Shown: positions 42,301 through 51,273 of the stretch, piece after piece | Position numbering within the stretch: the stretch's first letter is position 1 | Layout: the number at the start of each line of letters is the position of its first letter | IMG/VR virus record: IMGVR_UViG_3300035698_028676 | Location: 1 to 64,000 of that record | DNA from: a virus | Reading direction: 5' to 3' (one strand) | Length of the DNA: 64,000 nucleotides | Position numbers and translations under genes: made by a program | Notes under the pieces: generated by a model | The model's input: only the letters and a program-made list of their open reading frames with translations | What the model was told of the DNA's origin: nothing | The model's database searches: none

Positions 42301-44554
42301 ATCCAATTGTTACCTCTTGAGTTTCATTTATAGTCCAACCTAATGTTGAGGTTAAACTACCTTCCGGTATTGCTTTGTTAATCGTGTAGCTTCCAGATTC
42401 AGTATTATTTATACCACCAATACTATTGTTAGCGAACCAACTATAATTATACACTCCAACTGATAGATTAGCTATATTGGCATAGAAGTTACTGCTAATA
42501 TTACTAGCTGTATAATTAGTCCCATTAAAAGTTAATACTACATCATCTATACTACCTATGTCTGTAACAGTAGTATTAAACTGATAGATTGTTGATTGTG
42601 AGAATGTTGCTGGGTCAGCTGGGTATTCTGTTAATGATGCAACATCTGGTGAGTATACAACGCTTGAAGATGTTAAATTAACTTTAGTTGTATTTACAGT
42701 TCCATCTCCAGCCCAAACTTGTGCTATTAATATATCTCCTCCGCTGAAATTTCCACTATCTAATGTTCCTATTAATGAGGTAGTACCATTGGTTACAACC
42801 TGAGACTGCTCTGCACCTGCAGCTGTACCGTTAACATAGAACTGGACATAACCAGTTAATGTATCTGCGATATCTGTATCTTCAATTGTTAGGTTCACTA
42901 GATAATCTGTATTGGTATGAACTATATCTGGCTTTGTTGCGTTTGCTGTTATGTTTGGGGGGTTGTTTGCTTCAAACGGATAAGCAAAACCATCTCCATC
43001 TGCCCAGAGATTTTCCACTTCTGTTGAGTTTAATACTCTTGACCATATTCCTATTTCATCAAGTTTACCCTCTAATAAATCTGAAGTATGCCATCCAGAA
43101 CTTACGGCAAATTGTAAATTAGCTGAAGATGAACTTATTGTTGTAGAACCGGAACCCGTTGCCACACCATTTATATAAAAAACAATAGAACCACTATCCG
43201 CAGTTACGACTAAATGATTCCACGAATTTTCTATTAAAACACTGGTAGAATTAGAAAGAACATTAGCTCCTCCTGTACCAAAAAATCGCACCGTTCCATT
43301 ATCATCATTTACCAACGTAAGTTCATATCCAACTGCAGCGACTGGAGGTCTATTGGATAAAATTCTATCGTATTTAGTTTTAAATGTAGGATTTATCCAC
43401 AAAGAAAAAGTGAAATCTGAAGAAGTGATAAAGTTAAAATCACTTGCCTCGTTAGTATCTAGATAATCCCCATAGTCTTCGCCATTAAAATCATAAGCCT
43501 TACCAATTTTTCCGGCTACATTAATAGTTGCACCATAATTAGTACCATCGTTAGAACCATGAGCATCATTAACAGTTGTTCCAGAAGCCTCATCTAACTT
43601 ATAATAAGAAATTAAATCAGTAACCAAATAACTAGCCCATTCATAAATATTAAAACCTTCGATAGTCGGAATAAATTCTACATACTCACCAGAAATAGTA
43701 TCAGTGAACAATCCAATAATAATATTCTTATGTGGCAACTCCTTCACTTTGCTAAATTCAATCCATTCTTTACCTATATAACTATGGCATTCCTCTGCAT
43801 TTGCATTTTTCAAAGTTTTCTTATCTGCTTTTGCAGCATCATAACAATCTGTAACTTCAGTCTCAACTAAATATTTCCAAGTATAATCTTTATCTTTTAT
43901 TTTATAATTATCTTTAAGATCATAGTAATCTATTTTCTCAGGGAACTTAACTTTATTATCCCAATCTACTAATAACCATTCAGCAACCATAACACTCTCT
44001 CCAGACTGAACCTCATTGTTGTATGGTGTTAATAATTCCATATCTAATAATATCTTATCATCAGAAAAAGTCAACTTCTTGCTATCTGTGACATATGTCT
44101 TAGTAATTCCATCATATGTATTTGTATTATCATTTTTTCTAATAGAATCAATATATCCTTTGTCTTTAATTTTACTCAATGTATCTCTCATATCAAATTC
44201 ATAGATATCAGAATTATCCCCAATATGAAGTTTAAATCTATCCTCATTAGAATAATCATAAATTATAATTCTATCATCTCCAATTGTGTATCTGTCATCT
44301 GACATTCCATCTATCCATACATTATCTTCGTTTGTGGAATATTCAATTATTAAATTATTGTTATTAATATAAGAGTTTATGTTAGAATCAATATTGATAT
44401 CATCTTCCATCTGAATACAACTTACTTCTTCTGTGTTAAAATTACTGTATAGAAAAAATACAGATGCTATTACGATAATAGCTCCTATACTTAAAGTTAA
44501 TAATTTGCTCTTATTCGTACTCGATCGTACGTGCTCATTTCGTTCACCTTCCAT
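39392..44554 (-). CDS. giant membrane-anchored LamG/Ig-repeat surface protein
   Basis: A 1720-aa protein. One membrane segment near the N-terminus (residues 18-35), a LamG/concanavalin-like domain at about 315-518, then several long Ig-like repeats from ~530 (recurring ALTEYPADPATFSQSTIYQF, TDTNLNTCWYSLNGGL, TINETQEVTIGL) and a C-terminal membrane helix (KILPGILLLLILTMIFKLF). Residues 530-890 alone hold more than 20 N-X-S/T sequons. It is the natural candidate for an N-glycosylated spike. The repeat DNA shows recent duplication. Confidence 0.8.
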   Translation of the reverse strand: MEGERNEHVRSSTNKSKLLTLSIGAIIVIASVFFLYSNFNTEEVSCIQMEDDINIDSNINSYINNNNLIIEYSTNEDNVWIDGMSDDRYTIGDDRIIIYDYSNEDRFKLHIGDNSDIYEFDMRDTLSKIKDKGYIDSIRKNDNTNTYDGITKTYVTDSKKLTFSDDKILLDMELLTPYNNEVQSGESVMVAEWLLVDWDNKVKFPEKIDYYDLKDNYKIKDKDYTWKYLVETEVTDCYDAAKADKKTLKNANAEECHSYIGKEWIEFSKVKELPHKNIIIGLFTDTISGEYVEFIPTIEGFNIYEWASYLVTDLISYYKLDEASGTTVNDAHGSNDGTNYGATINVAGKIGKAYDFNGEDYGDYLDTNEASDFNFITSSDFTFSLWINPTFKTKYDRILSNRPPVAAVGYELTLVNDDNGTVRFFGTGGANVLSNSTSVLIENSWNHLVVTADSGSIVFYINGVATGSGSTTISSSSANLQFAVSSGWHTSDLLEGKLDEIGIWSRVLNSTEVENLWADGDGFAYPFEANNPPNITANATKPDIVHTNTDYLVNLTIEDTDIADTLTGYVQFYVNGTAAGAEQSQVVTNGTTSLIGTLDSGNFSGGDILIAQVWAGDGTVNTTKVNLTSSSVVYSPDVASLTEYPADPATFSQSTIYQFNTTVTDIGSIDDVVLTFNGTNYTASNISSNFYANIANLSVGVYNYSWFANNSIGGINNTESGSYTINKAIPEGSLTSTLGWTINETQEVTIGLTESQGGDADVVYIVSRDNVSKATGETWTPSYGTYYYVLNTTGGVNWTENISMDTKTLTVSDNINPGITIDYPVNGSSYDAAVTELNYTATDTNLNTCWYSLNGGLANTTVTCGDNVVGLNSGEGWTTWRVWANDSDNNINTTTTTFFVDTMPPAVTALTEYPADPATFSSSTIYSFNATVSDADSPLDNIILTFNGINYSASNISDNFYVSLTNLSAGTYNYVWFANDTAGNVNNSATGSYTVNKAASQTSLTFDIASPQTYGTAITPTCSVLSGDGPAVLDFNGAVISSGSPIVIAAGTSTFNCSYTETANYTGSTNTTSYIINKAMPEGNLTSTLGWAINETQEITIGLDESQVGDDDVVYIISKDNVSIGTGETWTPSYGVYYYVLNNTAGQNWTYNSSMDAQTLTVSDNVNPGITIDYPINNAIYKSTVTELNYTATDTNLNTCWYSLNGGLVNTTIVCGNNVVGLSPGEGISVWQMWVNDSDNNINTTTVTFSIDSLPPNITILTEYPSDPTNYSQTVIYGFNSTITDSSNLDTVLFEFNEINYTATNMSADIFNVSFLNLSVGVYNYRWFANDSVGNFNNSETGTYTISKNIPILTLNATTPIVYGTDTDFIGSGCPAELVCTLDISNGIYAAGSITGNYSTPGNANYTSAYANFTIVINKATLAGSITGTSPINYTSLANITANETNNNDSDVTYILYRDNVTVSNPDNTMLGAGTYYYIYNSTGGENYTANASIDSFTLIISKATAEVYAYVGNLRANYLGNNLTAKNEYLNGSLNIGLGDIKMYLDNSLINSGSPPLFNITDFELGSYYFNVTYDGNDNYTAAEEHWGINISIWYLSNLTGVFNLNAGTGDVAYDISGNSNNGTIEEAAWGDDDIDITLIDLFDYSVDEDTGTFVLINDARDRTTIEVAYVYFKYADDILQGAIIKILPGILLLLILTMIFKLFMGRSSEPEEIFVYDY

Positions 44555-45080
44555 TTAATAGTAACTCTGATAACTGAGACTGATTCATTGTATCATTATA
44601 AAATTTAATTGTATCTATACTTCCCTCAAAAAATCCTGATTCATTAATACCAAAATACCATCCAGTAGCATTCTTCTTAAATGGATTTATAGTTAAGTTG
44701 CCTACAGTGTTATTCCCTTCATAAATTAAATCAGATGAGTTAGTTATCATTATCCAATCACTACCTGAGGTGTTTGCCCAAAATACAACCGATACATAAT
44801 CATAATCTGGGATAAATAGATAATCATCTATACCATCAAAGTCTAACCATGTACTATTTTTAGTTGTAACTACTGTTGATTTTATTCCATCACCTATTGG
44901 AGATAAAACTGTATTAGAACTAGTTGTTACTAAAAATGAATTTGTATCAGAATACTCATTCTCTGCCCTTGAGTTATCATACACATCTGGGATAATTCTA
45001 AATAATAATATAAATAATATTAACGCTATCATTGATACTATTATATAAAGAACTGCGTTGCCTTTTTTGTTTATTCTCAT
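44544..45080 (-). CDS. membrane-anchored LamG-like protein, 178 aa
   Basis: N-terminal pilin-like start (MRINKKGNAVLYIIVSMIAL), then an ectodomain with LDFDGIDDYLFIPDYDYVSV, GSIDTIKFYNDTMNQSQLSE, a shortened concanavalin/LamG fold with several sequons. Overlaps the 1720-aa gene by 11 nt; probably a partner in the same surface complex. Confidence 0.65.
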   Translation of the reverse strand: MRINKKGNAVLYIIVSMIALILFILLFRIIPDVYDNSRAENEYSDTNSFLVTTSSNTVLSPIGDGIKSTVVTTKNSTWLDFDGIDDYLFIPDYDYVSVVFWANTSGSDWIMITNSSDLIYEGNNTVGNLTINPFKKNATGWYFGINESGFFEGSIDTIKFYNDTMNQSQLSELLLNGR

Positions 45081-45119
45081 TCATTCACCTCAGGGTTTTT
45101 ATAAATTGAATCTTCCATG

Positions 45120-45389
45120 CTATGACACCGAGGTTATGAAATTTATTAGTCCTCTGAAAAAATAGAATAATGCAAACATACCTATAGTCAGTGTCGCTAA
45201 TCCTCCAACATAGCCAATACTAAATGTCATAAGAAAGATAAATACAATCATATAGTTCAGAAATGGCGACATCTTAGAAAGCATTCCTATTAAGAATAAG
45301 ATTGCCGCTATACCTATTCCAGAAACAAGTATCCCACCGAATACATTCTCCACAAAGAGATAAAATAAATCAAATGCTGCTGCTACCAT
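45120..45389 (-). CDS. multi-pass membrane protein, 89 aa
   Basis: Almost entirely hydrophobic, three segments. Part of the spike operon. Could be a pore/holin-like or assembly protein; no motif decides. Confidence 0.6.
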   Translation of the reverse strand: MVAAAFDLFYLFVENVFGGILVSGIGIAAILFLIGMLSKMSPFLNYMIVFIFLMTFSIGYVGGLATLTIGMFALFYFFRGLINFITSVS

Positions 45390-45793
45390 TAATCTGCATT
45401 CCTCCAGAATTTTAGCACAACATAAAGATATGATACCACCAGTGGAGCCGCAAGTATCAGCGCGATATATGAATTAGATTGTCCTAAAACTTCCCATTGA
45501 CTATACCTAGTATATAATTCAGCAAAAGATATACCGAAACTAAAGAAAACTCCAGTTATACCGGCAAATATTAAGAAGTCAGATTTAGTCCAAAATGAAC
45601 CTACAACTATCCCCACAACAGAGCTTAAGGCTAATGCATCTGTAATCAAATCCATTAGAGATAAACTCCCCCAATCTTGTGGATTTGTAATCATTGTCCA
45701 AAGACTAGACCCAGGTGGACTAGCTCCTACAAATATAACTATAGACAAATTAATAGCAACTATAAATAGTAACATTGGTAATAATTTTCCCAT
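45389..45793 (-). CDS. four-pass membrane protein, 134 aa
   Basis: Start at ATG 45793, one base after the upstream stop. Hydrophobic segments at about 5-22, 45-64, 69-86 and 107-128. Paired with the 1052-aa ectodomain protein and the 89-aa protein in an order suggesting a membrane complex. Confidence 0.6.
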   Translation of the reverse strand: MGKLLPMLLFIVAINLSIVIFVGASPPGSSLWTMITNPQDWGSLSLMDLITDALALSSVVGIVVGSFWTKSDFLIFAGITGVFFSFGISFAELYTRYSQWEVLGQSNSYIALILAAPLVVSYLYVVLKFWRNAD

Positions 45794-45794
45794 T

Positions 45795-48700
45795 TTATGT
45801 TTCCCTCGCAAATTTATTTAGTATATAACCAGCCGCGAATAAAGAAGTTATTAACGCAACAACATATTGATCCATCCAGGCATTTGTTCCTGTATAACTA
45901 ATTCTTAAAAATCCACCATATGATGCAAAGATTATTATGAAAGTCATAAACCCTATTGCTCCGCCTGCTGTAGAAAAGTCCCATCCTGTACTATAACTTA
46001 TATATCCCATAACTATAGAAAGCATAAGAAAGAAGAAAACAATTCTAGAAAACTCTTGTCTATTGCTATCATTACCGAATTCATTCAACTCTCTCGCATA
46101 TTTGAAGAATGAAACTAATGTTCCTCTGTTTGGGATATTTGTAGTCATAACACTCCAATATGCATCTGCATCAAGAATTATATATCCTTCTCCCATATCT
46201 ACATAGTAAATAGCCCTTATACTTCTATTAGTACCAACAGGAATAGATAAAGATAAATTACCACCTTTAGAATCACACCCGATAGTAGAACCTAATGATA
46301 CTGTATTATTATTGACTAGTTCCATCTTACACGAAACAATATTACTTAAATTTGCAGTAATGTTAAATAAGAATGTTTGTGTAGTATTAGGTAAAATAAT
46401 CTTACCAAGGTCTGGATAGACTGTCCAGAATAATCCTTCAGTGCTCGAGTTATAAGTTGCAGCTGAAGCTCCAGAGCCCATTACAACGGTATATGTAGAA
46501 GATGATGGTCTAACTGTAACAGTGACAGTTGAATAACCAGACTTAGTAAATGTTAATTCATGGTCATAATCCGGATTTAACCATCCAGTAAAACCTCCAG
46601 CTGAATCTGTAACACCTTGTTCAACCAATGTCCATACACCTGCAAATTCTCTTTTAACGACTACCTCTACTCCTTCTATCCCATTTCCAACCGTATCCTG
46701 TACTTGATATACAGAATAAGTACCATCTGCCGATGCCAACATATAAAGAGTTGGTGTTGAAGTTGTATTAGTTAAGTCTCCAGATGTTGACCACCTTCTT
46801 TGTGGATACCCTGTATCTGAATATTGTAACTCTAACGAACTTGTTATAGTTTTATCTGACGGTAAAAAACAAAAACCATAGGATTCATTAGCATCAGTAG
46901 TTGAATATAATAGTGTCTTATTGATAGTAGCATCACCTGAAGATAAATAGTAAGTCCACGTTGATGTATCAATTGAAGCATTAGTTGCTATAGTTGTTTC
47001 TTCATCTTCAAATGTAAAGTTTATATAAGGAGCAGTTAATGTTGTGTTACATAGGCCTAAGGCTATTCTTCCTGTAGACTGATTTATTTGAGGAGTGTCT
47101 ATGTCTTCAGCCCCATAAGATATTGTCCAAAAAAATGTATTATTAATTGCAGTAGCTGTAGATATAGCCGGAACAATTATGTCCCTACTGAATACCATCT
47201 CAGAATTATTTCCAGTTTTAGTTGTATCATAATATATACCACCGGTAGGATATGTCCCACCGTAATATAGGCTGGCAGTTATAGATTGACTTCCATTTGC
47301 AGTTAAATTTATTCTGAATCCTTCTCGTGCAGTTTCATATGTTGTTAAGTTATATTTTTCTGAATTACCAAATATTTTATATGTCCAGCTACGAGTAAAG
47401 TTGGCTTCATTTGCTGCGCTGTCATTCGCATAAAATGTTACGTTTTTTTGATCAGTTAAAATAAATGATGCATTTAAGTCAGCACACGTTACTGTTGTAT
47501 TTGTGTTGTTATAATTATACCAGCAACTTTCCAAACTGGTATCTGAAGATGTCCAGTTCAATGATATATTTTGTCCTGTATATGCATAATCAAAAGACGT
47601 TGTAGGATAAGTTATATTTATTATAGGAGTATTTGTATCTAAATATACTGTTCTATTCTCTGTCGCAAATCCACAATCCTCATCAGAATCACAAGCTTGG
47701 CAATTCCAATTAGTTGTTCCACTAATTGTTTGTGTAAATGAATTTGTATAATTCATTTGTAAAGTATTATAGTTTAATTCATATGTTTTGAATGTAGATG
47801 CAAATCCAGTAAATGAGCCACTATGACTATATGAAACTACTGTTTTTATCATTAATCCTTCAACATATTTATCTAAGACTACACTTCTGTTTACAAGAAG
47901 AGATGGGACAGCAGTATTATTTGTTGCTTCAACAGCCCATTCTGTTCCATTATAAGATTCTAATGTTATAACAATTGAACTTGTATCCATACTTCCAAGT
48001 CCCCAAGCAAATTGAGATTTATAATTTACAGTTCCAACTTTTCTGATACCAAATATTTGTCCTAATTCATTATCATGATTGTCAGTAGTACCTGAACTCC
48101 AAATTAATTTAGCAGCATAAGTATCATAATCTTCATCAAAAGCATTAGAAGTATTTACATTGCTATCTGGATTATATAATGTTTTTGATATACTTTGTGT
48201 ATCTCTAATCCCCCATGTTCCAGTGCTATCATCGAATAAACTTATATTGGTTAATTCTGCGCCTCCAGTAATATTTGCTGAACAATTAAAAGTACTCTCA
48301 AGAGTATGTAATGTATAATTATCAGAAGGATTAATCAAAATAACTTCTCCATCATCACCCAAAGAGATATTTCCCCACGTCGCCCATTCATTCAGAGTTT
48401 CACCATTAGTTTTAATAACCCAATCAACAGTTCTAGATGGTTTCTTTTCTGCATTTAATTTAACCTTGTAGTTACCAGCAGGCATCTCTGTTCCTAGGGA
48501 ATAAGTTTCTCCGTCTGCTTCGTTACCTTGTAACGTGGAATCATCAATAGATGATACATAAAATTGATAACTTCTAACGTCCTGCTTAATCTGAGACCCA
48601 TCATCTTTAATGGTATAGAAATCTACATCATCAATTAGAACTGAATCTTCGGATAAATAAATTTGCATAGTAGAAGAACAATCTATCCCACAAACATCAT

Positions 48701-48953
48701 CGTGTTGTGTTATTGCCCCACGGAATAATGTCTTACCCCAACCAAACATATTCTTAATCTCAATAGGCTTGTAAGTTTCCCAAATAGGATTGTATTCTAT
48801 GTTCTTATTACCTATAGAAAAAGATTCTCCGCTATTTATATTTTTAGAATTCTGAGAGTTATCTATATTCATAGCTGAAGCTATCGGTACAGCTGCAGCT
48901 ATAATAAACAACATTAATACAATTAAGAAAGATAAAGACTTTATATTTGCCAT
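45795..48953 (-). CDS. large exported ectodomain protein with C-terminal membrane domain
   Basis: A 1052-aa protein with signal peptide (LSFLIVLMLFIIAAAVPIAS), a long beta-rich ectodomain with many N-X-S/T sequons and a carboxypeptidase-regulatory-like segment (GIEGVEVVVKREFAGVW, DSAGGFTGWLNPDYDHEL), and about four membrane helices in the last ~110 residues. CDSDEDCG supplies a Cys cluster. Likely a receptor-binding or fusion-type envelope protein with the downstream membrane proteins. Confidence 0.7.
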   Translation of the reverse strand: MANIKSLSFLIVLMLFIIAAAVPIASAMNIDNSQNSKNINSGESFSIGNKNIEYNPIWETYKPIEIKNMFGWGKTLFRGAITQHDDVCGIDCSSTMQIYLSEDSVLIDDVDFYTIKDDGSQIKQDVRSYQFYVSSIDDSTLQGNEADGETYSLGTEMPAGNYKVKLNAEKKPSRTVDWVIKTNGETLNEWATWGNISLGDDGEVILINPSDNYTLHTLESTFNCSANITGGAELTNISLFDDSTGTWGIRDTQSISKTLYNPDSNVNTSNAFDEDYDTYAAKLIWSSGTTDNHDNELGQIFGIRKVGTVNYKSQFAWGLGSMDTSSIVITLESYNGTEWAVEATNNTAVPSLLVNRSVVLDKYVEGLMIKTVVSYSHSGSFTGFASTFKTYELNYNTLQMNYTNSFTQTISGTTNWNCQACDSDEDCGFATENRTVYLDTNTPIINITYPTTSFDYAYTGQNISLNWTSSDTSLESCWYNYNNTNTTVTCADLNASFILTDQKNVTFYANDSAANEANFTRSWTYKIFGNSEKYNLTTYETAREGFRINLTANGSQSITASLYYGGTYPTGGIYYDTTKTGNNSEMVFSRDIIVPAISTATAINNTFFWTISYGAEDIDTPQINQSTGRIALGLCNTTLTAPYINFTFEDEETTIATNASIDTSTWTYYLSSGDATINKTLLYSTTDANESYGFCFLPSDKTITSSLELQYSDTGYPQRRWSTSGDLTNTTSTPTLYMLASADGTYSVYQVQDTVGNGIEGVEVVVKREFAGVWTLVEQGVTDSAGGFTGWLNPDYDHELTFTKSGYSTVTVTVRPSSSTYTVVMGSGASAATYNSSTEGLFWTVYPDLGKIILPNTTQTFLFNITANLSNIVSCKMELVNNNTVSLGSTIGCDSKGGNLSLSIPVGTNRSIRAIYYVDMGEGYIILDADAYWSVMTTNIPNRGTLVSFFKYARELNEFGNDSNRQEFSRIVFFFLMLSIVMGYISYSTGWDFSTAGGAIGFMTFIIIFASYGGFLRISYTGTNAWMDQYVVALITSLFAAGYILNKFARET

Positions 48954-48965
48954 CTTTATCTAAAG

Positions 48966-49337
48966 TTAATACTGTCCTGGGTATCCGTATTGAGGCTCAG
49001 GTCTATCTACCAATCCGCCTTGCAATAATTTTGTAATCAAACCAATCATTATACCTAGTATCAAAAAAGGCAGAAAAAGGTCAAGAATTGTACATGACAA
49101 TGCATTCTCTGACAAGTTTGGATTATATGATCTATTTGAAGATGTACAGTTACCGCCACTTGCTCCAGTTGCGTCTGGATCAACATATCCGGCACAATTC
49201 ATCGAATCACATTGTCTTGTGTCATCCATTACGCTCTGAATAGCAGGTAATGTTGCAATAAATATTAAAACTGCCATTATCAGTATCATAATACCTATCA
49301 TCATCATCTGTCCACGTTTATTTTTATAATTTAACAT
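48966..49337 (-). CDS. pilin-like membrane protein, 123 aa
   Basis: Start at ATG 49337 with GGAGGA 10 nt upstream. KNKRGQMMMIGIMILIMAVL resembles an archaeal class III (type IV pilin) N-terminus. A Cys-rich short ectodomain (DTRQCDSMNCAGYVD, GGNCTSS) and a second helix (LDLFLPFLILGIMIGLITKL) follow; acidic Tyr-rich end. Confidence 0.6.
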   Translation of the reverse strand: MLNYKNKRGQMMMIGIMILIMAVLIFIATLPAIQSVMDDTRQCDSMNCAGYVDPDATGASGGNCTSSNRSYNPNLSENALSCTILDLFLPFLILGIMIGLITKLLQGGLVDRPEPQYGYPGQY

Positions 49338-49569
49338 TTGTTTTATTCCTCCTTTCAATATTTTTTAATATGTTATCCTTTTTAATAATATCTGTTATCC
49401 TAAATTTTAATCCAACTACATTCTTATCATTAAATATATCTTGCATCATTTCTGGAGATAAGCTTTTCTTTAGAACAGGTAAATTAAATTGTTTATTAGT
49501 TTTATTCTGAAATATCTTTACCTCTACGGTATCATCATATAATTTTTTTCTACTAGTATTTTTCTTCAT
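49324..49569 (-). CDS. operon-leading short protein, 81 aa
   Basis: First gene after class B promoter copy 2. MKKNTSRKKLYDDTVEVKIF and NDKNVVGLKFRITDIIKKDN resemble the 56-aa protein at 57502 (KNVVSIKFKITD), so the two promoter-proximal genes are paralogs. Soluble; no family recognised. Confidence 0.55.
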   Translation of the reverse strand: MKKNTSRKKLYDDTVEVKIFQNKTNKQFNLPVLKKSLSPEMMQDIFNDKNVVGLKFRITDIIKKDNILKNIERRNKTNVKL

Positions 49570-49578
49570 ATTCCTGAT

Positions 49579-49616
49579 ATTACTAGTAATTCTTTATATT
49601 TAAATGTTGCGTTAAT
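49579..49616 (-). promoter_or_regulatory. class B (late-type) promoter, copy 2
   Basis: Identical to copies 1 and 3 over 38 bp. The TATA (about 49594-49605) is 24 nt from ATG 49569. Only the promoter-proximal half of the TAAT dyad (TAATTGTG) is kept. Confidence 0.85.
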
Positions 49617-49682
49617 TGTGTAAGTAGAAGATAACTACAAAGATATAAAATTGATACTTTTATATCGATACAACGGAATGAA

Positions 49683-49718
49683 AATACTACTTTGTAGTAA
49701 TACCAAAAGATTTATAAA
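49683..49718 (+). promoter_or_regulatory. class A promoter inside the minus-strand module
   Basis: TACTAC-TTT-GTAGTA (about 49685-49699), BRE ACCAAAAGA (49702-49710) and TATA TTTATAAA (49711-49718) drive the plus-strand HNH gene at 49768. Divergent from class B copy 2. Confidence 0.75.
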
Positions 49719-49767
49719 GGATGATGTTTATATTATAAGAGGGAAAGGAACGCGACAATAAAAAAAG

Positions 49768-50775
49768 ATGAATCTATTAGGTAAAGAAATAAATTGGAAT
49801 AATCCTGCCGAGGTCAAGGAATATGAAAGAAAACGTAGGGAGGTTAATGTAGAACAAATAAAAGCTACAAAAAAAGCATACTACAAAAAAAATAAAGATA
49901 GATTGGTTATTAAAAATAAAGATAATTATGAAAAAAATAAAGGTAAGATAGCAATTCAAAGCAAAAAGTATAGAAAAGAGAATAAAGAGAAAATAAAAAT
50001 TCAGAGGAGAAAATATAGAGAAAAGAATAAAGAGAAAATAAAAATTGACAAAAAAGAATATTACAAAAAGAATAAAGATAAGATAGCTATTAAGGAGAAA
50101 GAACATTATAAAAATAATAAAGATGAGATTAATGCTTCTAGTATAAAGTATTATAAAGAGAACAAAAATCATATAAGAATTAAAAGTAAGGAATATTACA
50201 AAAAGAATAAAGATAAGGTATTAATTCAGTGCAAAAAATATCGAAAAAATAATAAAGAAATAGTAGCTATTAAGGAGAAAGAGTATTATGAAAAAAATAA
50301 AGATAAGGTATTAATTCAGTGCAAAAAATATCAAAAAAAGAATAAAGATAAGATAGCAATTCAAAGTAAAAAATATTATAAAAACAGTAAAAAAAATATA
50401 TGTATAGTATGTGGGGAACCGCACGCCTTAGATAAATTTTGCTCAAAAAAATGCATGGGAATTTATTGGACTGGAAAAGGACATCCGTTATGGAAAGGCG
50501 GACCAGCTCCTTATCCTACAGCATGGACAAGGAAATTTAAGAAATCAATTAGAGATAGAGATAATAATAAGTGTATGAGATGTGATAAGCCAAGAGAAGT
50601 CTTAGGACAGGCTTTATGTGTTCATCATATTGATGCCATTAAAGAAAATACATATCCAGAGAACTGCATCTCTCTTTGTCGTGCCTGCCATGGATTAACT
50701 GTAGGTAGAGAACACCTTTTTACTGAAGGTTTTAGAAAGATGCTATCTAAAAGATTTGGATATAAATATACCTAA
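49768..50775 (+). CDS. HNH homing-type endonuclease with Lys/Tyr repeats
   Basis: A 335-aa protein. Residues about 30-210 are about twelve repeats near 15 aa long (EYYKKNKDKIAIKEKEHY-like), then CIVCGEPHALDKFCSKKC and the HNH: RKFKKSIRDRDNNKCMRC, LCVHHIDAI, ENCISLCRACHG, ending RFGYKY. The C-terminal nuclease is shared with 10545 and 31686 proteins, but the DNA-contact region is different. The only plus-strand gene in the right half. Confidence 0.85.
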   Translation: MNLLGKEINWNNPAEVKEYERKRREVNVEQIKATKKAYYKKNKDRLVIKNKDNYEKNKGKIAIQSKKYRKENKEKIKIQRRKYREKNKEKIKIDKKEYYKKNKDKIAIKEKEHYKNNKDEINASSIKYYKENKNHIRIKSKEYYKKNKDKVLIQCKKYRKNNKEIVAIKEKEYYEKNKDKVLIQCKKYQKKNKDKIAIQSKKYYKNSKKNICIVCGEPHALDKFCSKKCMGIYWTGKGHPLWKGGPAPYPTAWTRKFKKSIRDRDNNKCMRCDKPREVLGQALCVHHIDAIKENTYPENCISLCRACHGLTVGREHLFTEGFRKMLSKRFGYKYT

Positions 50776-50973
50776 TTACAACCCCTTTAATCTTATTTCC
50801 ATAGGCAAAAGCCCTTTTGAATAATAACAGCTAAACTCATCTATATGCTGTTCAGCAATCTTGCCAGCCATCTTCTTTTGTAACTTCTTAGGAAACAAAG
50901 CCGCGTGTTCCATTTCTATCTTTTTACCTATAGATAACTCCTTAGCTCTATCGCATTTTATTTTTTTCTTCAT
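50776..50973 (-). CDS. DUF5661-like protein, 65 aa
   Basis: Start at ATG 50973. EMEHAALFPKKLQKKMAGKI and AEQHIDEFSCYYSKGLLPME fit the small phage-associated DUF5661-type pattern (E-x-E-H...I-A-x-x-H-x-x-E...Y-Y). Role unknown. Confidence 0.5.
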   Translation of the reverse strand: MKKKIKCDRAKELSIGKKIEMEHAALFPKKLQKKMAGKIAEQHIDEFSCYYSKGLLPMEIRLKGL

Positions 50974-51004
50974 TTTATTTTTATTAATGTAATAAATGCT
51001 TATA

Positions 51005-51035
51005 GACTGCCACAATTACTGTAGCAGCCTATAGC
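51005..51035 (-). terminator. imperfect hairpin
   Basis: TATAG-CTGC/GCAG-CTATA stem with bulges between the 71-aa and 65-aa genes on the minus strand. Weak evidence. Confidence 0.35.
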
Positions 51036-51049
51036 TTTATTGTTGGTTT

Positions 51050-51265
51050 CTAAATTCCCCAGTAACCAGCTGGCCCTCCATGCATTCTATCTTTCATGCC
51101 TCTGCCATCCTTATAAGTGCATTTACTTTTTCTCTCGATTCTAACCATCATTTCTTTATCATCATTATCACCGATAGCATAGTATCCCTTTGGATATCCT
51201 AACTTGCAGCATCCATTAGCCACATCTTTTCTATTTCTATGCATTCTTTTCATATCATATTCCAT
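51050..51265 (-). CDS. hypothetical protein, 71 aa
   Basis: Basic N-terminal half with NGCCKLGYPKGYYAIG and a Met/Arg-rich C-terminus (GRGMKDRMHGGPAGYWGI). Shine-Dalgarno GGAGGT upstream. No family recognised. Confidence 0.45.
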   Translation of the reverse strand: MEYDMKRMHRNRKDVANGCCKLGYPKGYYAIGDNDDKEMMVRIERKSKCTYKDGRGMKDRMHGGPAGYWGI

Positions 51266-51273
51266 TTTTTATT

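Noticed and set aside
49860-50400. Direct repeats of about 45 bp suggesting CRISPR
   Set aside because: They encode 15-residue Lys/Tyr repeats within the HNH protein frame, are imperfect and have no spacers.
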